DNA of 64,000 nucleotides from Candidatus Saccharimonadota bacterium (GTDB lineage Bacteria > Patescibacteriota > Saccharimonadia > Saccharimonadales > Saccharimonadaceae), in NCBI GenBank assembly GCA_017480095.1, contig JAFVBG010000002.1, forward strand, positions 277,393 to 341,392. The letters are read 5' to 3'. Positions 58,256 to 64,000 of this stretch are shown piece by piece. The notes below the pieces were generated by a model. It was given only the letters and a program-made list of their open reading frames with translations, made no database searches and was not told the DNA's origin. The translations under genes and the position numbers were made by a program. Position 1 is the stretch's first letter. The number at the start of each line of letters is the position of its first letter.

Positions 58256-58660
58256 ATGAAAAAGTTTCTTGAACAGGTCAAGAAGGTTTATAAAGATGAC
58301 AGATGGCTGTTTTTTGGGCTGATTATACTAATCGTATCCGCGGTAGTATTATTTGCACACTCTTTGATTCATCTTTCGCCAGAGGCGGCAGTGGTGAAAA
58401 CTGGGTATAGCGACATTGGCAGCTACGAAGGCGGTAACTGGACAGAAATGCAGGCGGCGGGTGGCTATCGAGATGGTAGCTGGACAAATATGCTGGCTTT
58501 TGCCGTGATGGCAGTAGTATTAGGCATAGTGCATCCGATTTTGGCAATTAAATTGCGGTCAAAAAAGGGGTCTGGAATGGCGATTACGTTTACGATTTTT
58601 TCAATTTTGCTAGTAGTATTAACTTGGGTGGTACTCGGACGACTTTTGAACGAAGGGTAG
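58256..58660 (+). CDS. Small polytopic membrane protein, unknown
   Basis: 134 residues. Membrane helices at about 18-38, 79-97 and 107-127, with an outside loop at 39-78 rich in Gly, Tyr and Trp. No family recognised. It is six bases upstream of the membrane glycosyltransferase gene, so it is likely co-expressed and may assist it. Leaderless start inferred from a TATAAT nine bases before ATG. Confidence 0.65.
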   Translation: MKKFLEQVKKVYKDDRWLFFGLIILIVSAVVLFAHSLIHLSPEAAVVKTGYSDIGSYEGGNWTEMQAAGGYRDGSWTNMLAFAVMAVVLGIVHPILAIKLRSKKGSGMAITFTIFSILLVVLTWVVLGRLLNEG

Positions 58661-58666
58661 GTAGTC

Positions 58667-60376
58667 ATGGCTGATGGTTCAGTAAGAGAGAAGGATCCTA
58701 ACGATATTGAGCTTCCAATCGGTAAGCGGACGAAGTTTTATCGATTCCTGGAAATCTTGCCAGGGGCGCTTTCCTATTCAATGATTATTGCATTGTTTGT
58801 ATTATCGCTGATTTCGCCAACGCTAGGGGCGATTTATCTTCTGATTATCATTGTGATTACATTGGTGAAGGCCGTAGGTGTGGCAGTGCGGACTTATCAG
58901 GGGTATCAAGTAGTAAAAGCCGCCATGAAGGTAGATTGGCATAAGAGGGTAGAAGATTTGAAAGCTCCGCACGAAAAGTTTGAAGAGTTGCGTGGAGAAG
59001 AAGTGAAGCCAGAAGTAGGATTTATCGGCATTCGGAAGAAGCAGGGGCAGCGTCGAGGGATTGGTAATGAATATGGCTTTTCGGAGCACATTGAGAACCT
59101 GCGAGAAATTAGCGTAGCGCCGAGTGAGTATCCAAAGCCAGAAAAGATTTATCATGCGGTGATTATGGTGGCGTATAATGAGGGGCTAGAGACACTAGAA
59201 CCATCAGTGGAAGCAGTGTTAAATAATACCTTTGATTCAAAACATGTGATATTTGTATTAGGATATGAAGAACGAGGTGGGGAAGAAATCGAACAGAGCG
59301 CAATCGCCCTGCAAAAGAAGTATAAGCATGAATTTTATGATTTTCTAATTGTAAAACATCCAGATGGTTTGAAGAATGAGATTAAAGGGAAAGGGCCAAA
59401 TCTGTGCTATGCGGCGGAGGAGTTGAAGGTTTTTGTCGAGAAAAAGCATATACCGTTTGAAAATGTGATTATCACCTCACTAGATTCGGATAACCGCATG
59501 AGTGAAAAATATCTGGATTATGTAACCTATGAGTTTGTGACGCATGAAGATCGGCAAAAGTTGTCTTATCAGCCAGTAGCACTTTTCACGAATAACATCT
59601 GGGATGCTTCGGCGCCGATGCGGGTGATTGCAGTGTCTAACTCATTCTTTAATGTAATTAATACCATGCGTCCGCATTTGGTGCGGAACTTTGCTTCGCA
59701 TTCTCAACCGATGACGGCACTTGTTGCGATGAATTTTTGGAGTAAGAAGACTATCGTGGAGGATGGACATCAGTATTGGCGGAGTCTATTCTTCTTCAAG
59801 GGGGATTATAACGTATTATCGGTGAAAGTGCCGATTTATCAAGATGCAGTGCTGGAGGAAACTTTTTGGAAGACAGCGAAGGCGCAGTTCGTACAGCTCC
59901 GACGCTGGGATTATGGCGCAAGCGATGTGGCATATGTAGGGGTGAGAATGTGCGATAAGAAACGTCGGCGCATGCCACTAGTTTCACTATTTCCGAAGTT
60001 TTGGCGGTTACTAGATGGACATGTAACTTTGGCGGCCATGAGCCCGATTGTGGCGTTTGGTGGTTGGGTACCAAGTTTGATGAACCCAGAATCGCGCCTA
60101 GTGGTGGCGCATAATTTGCCGAATACAGTATCGGTGGTACAGATGTTTGCTTCGATTGGTCTCTTCGTAATGATTTTATTATCACTAAAGATGCTACCAC
60201 CGAGACCAGCGAGGTATAAAAAATCCAGGAAGATATTTATGGTATTGCAATGGATTTTGATGCCGATTACGGCAATTGTGTATCAGAGTGCAGCAGCGTT
60301 TTATGCACAGACGCGGCTGATGTTTGGTAAATATATGGAAAACTTTGATGTAACACGGAAGGTAGTGAAAAAATAA
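58667..60376 (+). CDS. Membrane GT2 glycosyltransferase (processive type)
   Basis: 569 residues. Two membrane helices near the start (about 32-70), a cytoplasmic GT2 domain, and two or three helices near the C-terminus (about 455-545). V-M-V-A-Y-N-E-G, L-D-S-D-N-R (D-x-D), V-E-D-G-H-Q-Y-W (acceptor-site ED) and Q-L-R-R-W (QxxRW-like) are the marks of cellulose/hyaluronan synthase-like processive enzymes. It would polymerise a glycan while exporting it. The product is not known. Confidence 0.82.
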   Translation: MADGSVREKDPNDIELPIGKRTKFYRFLEILPGALSYSMIIALFVLSLISPTLGAIYLLIIIVITLVKAVGVAVRTYQGYQVVKAAMKVDWHKRVEDLKAPHEKFEELRGEEVKPEVGFIGIRKKQGQRRGIGNEYGFSEHIENLREISVAPSEYPKPEKIYHAVIMVAYNEGLETLEPSVEAVLNNTFDSKHVIFVLGYEERGGEEIEQSAIALQKKYKHEFYDFLIVKHPDGLKNEIKGKGPNLCYAAEELKVFVEKKHIPFENVIITSLDSDNRMSEKYLDYVTYEFVTHEDRQKLSYQPVALFTNNIWDASAPMRVIAVSNSFFNVINTMRPHLVRNFASHSQPMTALVAMNFWSKKTIVEDGHQYWRSLFFFKGDYNVLSVKVPIYQDAVLEETFWKTAKAQFVQLRRWDYGASDVAYVGVRMCDKKRRRMPLVSLFPKFWRLLDGHVTLAAMSPIVAFGGWVPSLMNPESRLVVAHNLPNTVSVVQMFASIGLFVMILLSLKMLPPRPARYKKSRKIFMVLQWILMPITAIVYQSAAAFYAQTRLMFGKYMENFDVTRKVVKK

Positions 60377-60384
60377 GGAGGCTT

Positions 60385-61269
60385 ATGACAAGTAAAGTAT
60401 ATTATTCTAAAGAAATTACACCAGAAAAACTAATTGAGATCTATCAAGCACTTGGTGTAGAGTTGCCAGGAAAGGTAGGAGTAAAAGTTTCGACTGGGGA
60501 AGCGGGCTCGAAAGGATATTTAAAAGCAGATTTAATCGGTCCACTCGTGAAGAGTCTAAATGGTACGATTGTGGAGTGCAATACAGCCTATCCTGGACAG
60601 AGAAACAAAGCTTCGGATCATTTGAAAGTGGCTGAGGAACACGGGTTTACTAGTTTTGCCGAGGTGGATATTATGGATGCAGAAAAGGATTTTAAAATCC
60701 CGGTGCATAATGGCAAACACCTAGAATATGATTTGCTCGGTGAAAATATGAAAAATTATGACTCCTTCATCAATCTTGCGCATGGAAAAGGCCATGCGAT
60801 GGGTGGCTTCGGAGCGAATTTGAAAAATCAATCGATTGGCTTTGCGTCGCGACATGGAAAGGCCTATATCCATTCTTGTGGGAAGACGGAAAGTCCAATT
60901 CTGTGCTGGACGACAAAGTATGAACAGAAGGATTTTATTGAGTCGATGGCGGAAGCGGCGAAAGCAGTGGCAGATTACTTAGCGGCCGAAAATAAGCCGA
61001 TTATCTATATCACGGTGATGAATGCGCTATCGGTGGATTGCGACTGTGATTCTAAACAGGGGGAGCCGGTGATGGCAGATTTGGGGATTGTGGCCTCGCT
61101 CGACCCAGTAGCGAATGACCAAGCGTTCATCGATATGGTCTGGAGCTCAGAAGATCCAGGCGCAAAAGAATTGCAAGCTCGTATTGATAGACAAGAAGGG
61201 CGGCATATCACGGAATATGCGGAGGAGATTGGACTTGGCTCGACTAAATATGAGCTGATTGAAATCTAG
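60385..61269 (+). CDS. DUF362 family protein
   Basis: 294 residues. G-V-K-V-S-T-G-E-A-G-S, E-C-N-T-A-Y-P-G-Q-R, the central I-N-L-A-H-G-K-G-H-A-M-G-G-F-G-A-N-L-K-N and V-D-C-D-C are as in DUF362 proteins. The family often comes with iron-sulphur domains and its biochemical role is not settled. This copy has no C-terminal ferredoxin domain. Ribosome binding site AGGAGG; eight bases after the glycosyltransferase gene. Copy 4 of the palindrome follows 24 bases after its stop. Confidence 0.8.
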   Translation: MTSKVYYSKEITPEKLIEIYQALGVELPGKVGVKVSTGEAGSKGYLKADLIGPLVKSLNGTIVECNTAYPGQRNKASDHLKVAEEHGFTSFAEVDIMDAEKDFKIPVHNGKHLEYDLLGENMKNYDSFINLAHGKGHAMGGFGANLKNQSIGFASRHGKAYIHSCGKTESPILCWTTKYEQKDFIESMAEAAKAVADYLAAENKPIIYITVMNALSVDCDCDSKQGEPVMADLGIVASLDPVANDQAFIDMVWSSEDPGAKELQARIDRQEGRHITEYAEEIGLGSTKYELIEI

Positions 61270-61292
61270 CAAACGTCACTAGAGGTTAAGTC

Positions 61293-61321
61293 AAAAGTGT
61301 TGTAAAATTTACAACACTTTT
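61293..61321. repeat. Perfect palindrome GTTGTA-N5-TACAAC, copy 4
   Basis: Twelve-base arms AAAAGTGTTGTA (61293-61304) and TACAACACTTTT (61310-61321) around aaatt. TTGAGG, a possible -35 box, starts at 61322, the same placement as copy 2. A T-run follows, so it could also be the DUF362 terminator. Confidence 0.85.
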
Positions 61322-61381
61322 TTGAGGGGTATTTTTGATAAAAATGGTAATGTTTGGGGTGTTTTTATAATCCGTTTATGC

Positions 61382-61387
61382 TATAAT
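61382..61387 (+). promoter_or_regulatory. -10 box of the lipase-like surface protein (leaderless)
   Basis: Extended TGC-TATAAT seven bases before ATG 61395. A second upstream start from the TTGAGG near the palindrome is possible but its -10 (GGTAAT, 61346) is weak. Confidence 0.55.
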
Positions 61388-61394
61388 TAAAGTA

Positions 61395-63146
61395 ATGAAG
61401 GTTAATTTTGAGACAGGTTTAAGCATAGCATTGGCTTTTACCACTTTTGGAATGGTTTTGCCAGTAAGTGCTACACAAAATGAAACAATCAACGTAACAT
61501 ATCCGTACTACGGTTTTGTAGAGGATGCCGAGAATCCGTGGGCTTCGGTCTATGATGCACTGGATGAGACTGGTACGGTCGAGTATAGTGATGATTATTT
61601 TGGCGTAGTGTCGCAGGGTGAGCATGCCGAGTTGAGGACGGCATCTTATGCTTTGGCACTAGCTGGGTATGAGAATCAGGCTGATGGCTATCCGAATGAT
61701 GGTACAGCTAATCCGAAGCTTCGTAATCTGCTGGAGCAAATAGGATTCTCGGATTATCAATATTGGGATGAATCTTCGGAAGAGGATGGACATTCCTTCG
61801 GCACTTCGATTGCGAAGAAGACCATAACGGTAAATGGCGAGAGTAGGGAATTAGTAGTAGTAGCTCCGCGGAACTACAATTATATGACCGAGTGGCTATC
61901 CAACTTGAATGTCGGAGCAGAAGGAGATCATGCTGGGTTTACGGAGGCGGCGAACCTAGTCGTTAGCCGTTTGAGTGAGTATATTGCAGAGCGAAACCTG
62001 GCGGATTATAAGCTCTGGATCGTGGGATATTCACGCGGTGGCGCAGTGATGGATTTGGCAGCGAAAAAGATTAATGAGAATCTTGATAGTTTTGGATTGG
62101 CGGCGGAAGATTTCTATGCTTATACTTTTGGCGCACCGCGGGCGAGTTTGACAGAGACAAAATATGCCAATATTCATGATGTGAAAGATGGAAATGATTT
62201 GTTGCTGGGCTATGTTTTTCCAGAAAAGTGGGGATTCTATAACACTGGTGTTTATGAGGAAATTCACCCAGCAGATTTAGAGATCACCACTTCGGTGATA
62301 GATATTACGGATTTGTCGAATGCTGCTAGTGCGCTAGAGGTGTTATTCTCGAATGATGGACTAACCGTAGAAGTTGAGACGATGAACGGCAAAGAGTTCA
62401 TGGATAGTTGGTTAGATTTTGTAGTGGAGACTGGCTTGACGAGAGAATATTTTGATACAAAAGTGAAGCCGCCACTCTCAAAGCTGATGAAGGCATATCA
62501 GATGAGGACACTGGATAAGCAGTCTGAGTTCCTAGGCTTTATTACCGACCAGGAAAAAGGCGGGCTGGCTATGGTGGCAGGGCAGGCTTTTCAGGATTTG
62601 CTGACGGGCGGATATGGTAGTAGTCTAGAGGAGGCGCTAGGCAATTTCCCACCTTATCAAGATATTGTAAAAGTTATCAAGGGTACAGCTACGGAAGCAG
62701 ACCTTGCGGAGTTGGCGACCTACTTAGAGACATATATCAATGATTATGACCAATATGAATATCTTTATAATGAGGCGCCAGTGGTAACAGAGGAAGAGTT
62801 TACTATCATCAAAGAGGCAATTCCAGAGCTGGTCAGGGTGCTAGGGCCACTCATTGTGGCGGATGGTAAATATACGACCGAGAAGTATGGAGAAAATCGT
62901 TCGTTGTATTATACATATAGTTTGATAGATAACGCAACTAAGTTGGTCTATGGCCATATTCCAGAGAGTCTGATGCCAATTCTAAAGACTTTTAAGACTA
63001 CAATCGACGAAGAGGAAATTGTTGTACCTAATTCTGGTGCCATGACAGTACAAGCGGATGGTGTGAGCGTGGTTCTATATGAAACTACGGCGATTGCGTT
63101 AGTTGGGGGATTGGTGCTAGCTCGACGCTTTACTCATTGCAAGTAG
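61395..63146 (+). CDS. Secreted lipase-like alpha/beta hydrolase with C-terminal anchor
   Basis: 583 residues. Signal peptide 1-26 (cleavage after V-S-A). The alpha/beta hydrolase centre is L-W-I-V-G-Y-S-R-G-G-A-V (Ser213 nucleophile in G-x-S-x-G), preceded by an oxyanion-type strand and followed by A-Y-T-F-G-A-P-R, as in class-3 lipases. Asp in H-D-V-K-D-G-N-D and a later His may complete the triad. A helical region runs to about 540. The end is V-P-N-S-G, about 20 residues, a membrane helix and R-R-F, parallel to the protease at 38283. It likely acts on lipids or esters at the surface. Confidence 0.72.
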   Translation: MKVNFETGLSIALAFTTFGMVLPVSATQNETINVTYPYYGFVEDAENPWASVYDALDETGTVEYSDDYFGVVSQGEHAELRTASYALALAGYENQADGYPNDGTANPKLRNLLEQIGFSDYQYWDESSEEDGHSFGTSIAKKTITVNGESRELVVVAPRNYNYMTEWLSNLNVGAEGDHAGFTEAANLVVSRLSEYIAERNLADYKLWIVGYSRGGAVMDLAAKKINENLDSFGLAAEDFYAYTFGAPRASLTETKYANIHDVKDGNDLLLGYVFPEKWGFYNTGVYEEIHPADLEITTSVIDITDLSNAASALEVLFSNDGLTVEVETMNGKEFMDSWLDFVVETGLTREYFDTKVKPPLSKLMKAYQMRTLDKQSEFLGFITDQEKGGLAMVAGQAFQDLLTGGYGSSLEEALGNFPPYQDIVKVIKGTATEADLAELATYLETYINDYDQYEYLYNEAPVVTEEEFTIIKEAIPELVRVLGPLIVADGKYTTEKYGENRSLYYTYSLIDNATKLVYGHIPESLMPILKTFKTTIDEEEIVVPNSGAMTVQADGVSVVLYETTAIALVGGLVLARRFTHCK

Positions 63147-63164
63147 TTGTGATATTATAATGAT

Positions 63165-63662
63165 ATGGGAATTGTAGAGATGAGCAAAGAGGCTCGTAAG
63201 ACGATTTATGTTTTTGATGGAGTGGTGTTTGATAAAACAGGGCGAATTTTGATAGATCAGCGTGAAAATGATGAACTAGAGGCGGTGAACGACCAGTGGG
63301 AAGTGCCTGGTGGTAAGCTGGAGTTTGGTGAGACGCCAGAAGAGGGGATTAAGCGCGAGATTTATGAGGAAACTGGCTACTTTGTCAACGTGAAGCGAGT
63401 AATTCCTTATACGGATGTGGGAGTATTGAGATACCCAGATAAGATTCAATATACAGTAGTAATGTATTATCTTTGCGAACTAGATGAAAGTATGCTGCAT
63501 TTTGAGGCGGAGGACCATAAAATCGGCAGATATAAGTGGATTCAACCTTCTGAGCTAGATGAATATGATTTTATGTTTGGCAATCGAAAGGCTATAGAGA
63601 AGGCGATTGCGCTTCGTGTAGGGAAGTTGGAAGATAGCGAAAGCGGGTATTGGGAGGTGTAA
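63165..63662 (+). CDS. NUDIX hydrolase
   Basis: 165 residues. The Nudix box G-G-K-L-E-F-G-E-T-P-E-E-G-x4-E-I-Y-E-E-T-G-Y is complete, with the metal-binding glutamates. These enzymes cleave nucleoside diphosphates linked to another group; whether it cleans oxidised dNTPs, nucleotide sugars or others is unknown. TATTAT (63153-63158) is six bases before ATG 63165; a second ATG at 63180 is possible. Confidence 0.88.
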   Translation: MGIVEMSKEARKTIYVFDGVVFDKTGRILIDQRENDELEAVNDQWEVPGGKLEFGETPEEGIKREIYEETGYFVNVKRVIPYTDVGVLRYPDKIQYTVVMYYLCELDESMLHFEAEDHKIGRYKWIQPSELDEYDFMFGNRKAIEKAIALRVGKLEDSESGYWEV

Positions 63663-63696
63663 GGCCTGGAGGCTTTTCTTTTCTGGTTTTTTGTGC

Positions 63697-63702
63697 TATA
63701 AT
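63697..63702 (+). promoter_or_regulatory. -10 box of tRNA-Val
   Basis: Extended TGC-TATAAT just upstream of the tRNA. Confidence 0.6.
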
Positions 63703-63711
63703 ACGTATATT

Positions 63712-63788
63712 GGGTCGCTAGCTCAGTTGGCTAGAGCGTCTCGTTTACACCGAGAAGGTCGGGGGTTCGAGCCCCTCGCGACCCACCA
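63712..63788 (+). tRNA. tRNA-Val (TAC)
   Basis: 77 nt with encoded CCA. Acceptor GGGTCGC/GCGACCC; anticodon loop TTTACAC gives TAC. T arm GGGGG/CCCTC with one G-U. Confidence 0.93.
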
Positions 63789-63828
63789 GAAATTAAAGAA
63801 AGACCCGTAGGGTCTTTATTTAATTTCT
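63788..63828 (+). terminator. Terminator hairpin of tRNA-Val
   Basis: Outer stem AGAAATTAA/TTAATTTCT and inner stem AGACCC-gta-GGGTCT (63801-63815). It starts at the last base of the tRNA. Confidence 0.7.
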
Positions 63829-64000
63829 GAAGAATGGCAAAGCTGGCGAGAACCCGAAGGGTTCGACCTCCGTAGGAGCCGAGTCAAGCGGAAATGCTTG
63901 CATTTCCATTTGCGAGGCGACAGCGCAAGGAGGCGAGTGAAGAATAGCTTGCTAATTCTTCCGAGACTCCGCAGTGATGTCTATCTAGACGCCCGGAGGA
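63829..64000. repeat. Run of tight hairpins at the window end
   Basis: Consecutive inverted repeats: GAACCC-gaa-GGGTTC (63850-63864), CTCC-gta-GGAG (63868-63878), GGAAATGC-tt-GCATTTCC (63890-63907), and GAAGAAT with a later ATTCTTC (near 63939-63961). No coding region is recognised in this stretch, which continues past the window. Confidence 0.7.

Noticed and set aside
1..64000. CRISPR arrays, transposases or prophage
   Set aside because: No regularly spaced repeats, transposase motifs or phage structural genes were seen on either strand.

Overview
The window reads as a compact, gene-dense piece of a Patescibacteria (CPR) chromosome, most likely Saccharibacteria (TM7). Support for this: standard genetic code with TGA as stop, a complete type IV pilus and competence set, a VirB2/TrbC-like pilin next to rpoD, large FISUMP-type and papain-type surface proteins, a proofreading-less DNA polymerase I, and a large disordered DHH-like protein. 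The lineage call is inference from gene content. No prophage, transposase or CRISPR array was seen.

Layout. 1-6320: end of rpoD, a VirB2-like pilin, a lipid/diacylglycerol kinase, a P-loop kinase, polA, a RhuM-Fic fusion and an AlkD-like protein. 6390-8764: a palindrome-preceded promoter, a structured leader RNA ending in a terminator, and a FISUMP surface protein. 8810-18676: mutM, holA, an orphan CIRCE element, rpsT, a CcdB/MazF-like protein, a DHH-like protein with a huge disordered tail, truB, an unknown charged protein, rpsO and a small alarmone synthetase. 18875-26595: pnp with a hairpin leader, ftsK, a second palindrome-preceded structured RNA, rpsF-ssb-rpsR, efp and a TlyA-like methyltransferase. 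26627-37286: type IV pilus genes (pilM, pilN, pilO, an unknown anchored protein and pilB on +; pilC, pilT and a major prepilin on -; prepilin peptidase on +). 37283-46954: Xer recombinase, a papain-like surface protease, ndk, tRNAs, a bacterial PH protein, a SurA/PrsA-like foldase, rubrerythrin, an LCP protein and phosphate acetyltransferase. 46946-61269: a surface polysaccharide locus, mostly on -, with acyltransferase, epimerase, cytidylyltransferase, LicD, Wzx, several glycosyltransferases, a GT4-Wzy fusion, a phosphoglycosyl transferase and DUF4422, then a membrane GT2 and DUF362 on +. 61299-64000: a third palindrome-preceded unit (secreted lipase-like surface protein), a NUDIX hydrolase, tRNA-Val and a run of short hairpins.

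How the genes work together. The pilus genes form one assembly and retraction machine (PilB extension, PilT retraction, PilC platform, PilM-N-O alignment, prepilin and its peptidase), which in this group is tied to host attachment and DNA uptake. The polysaccharide locus encodes lipid-linked initiation, chain extension, flipping, polymerisation and decoration, and the LCP protein could attach the product to the wall. At least fifteen genes have a TATAAT-like box 5-10 bases before the start codon and no ribosome binding site between, so leaderless mRNAs look common.

The least explained signals are a family of perfect palindromes, GTTGTA-N5-TACAAC, whose arms extend with compensating changes. 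Two sit just upstream of promoters for roughly 130-nt rod-like RNAs that also share a short sequence motif. A second signal is a set of tight hairpins, some lying inside coding sequence (mutM, tlyA-like).
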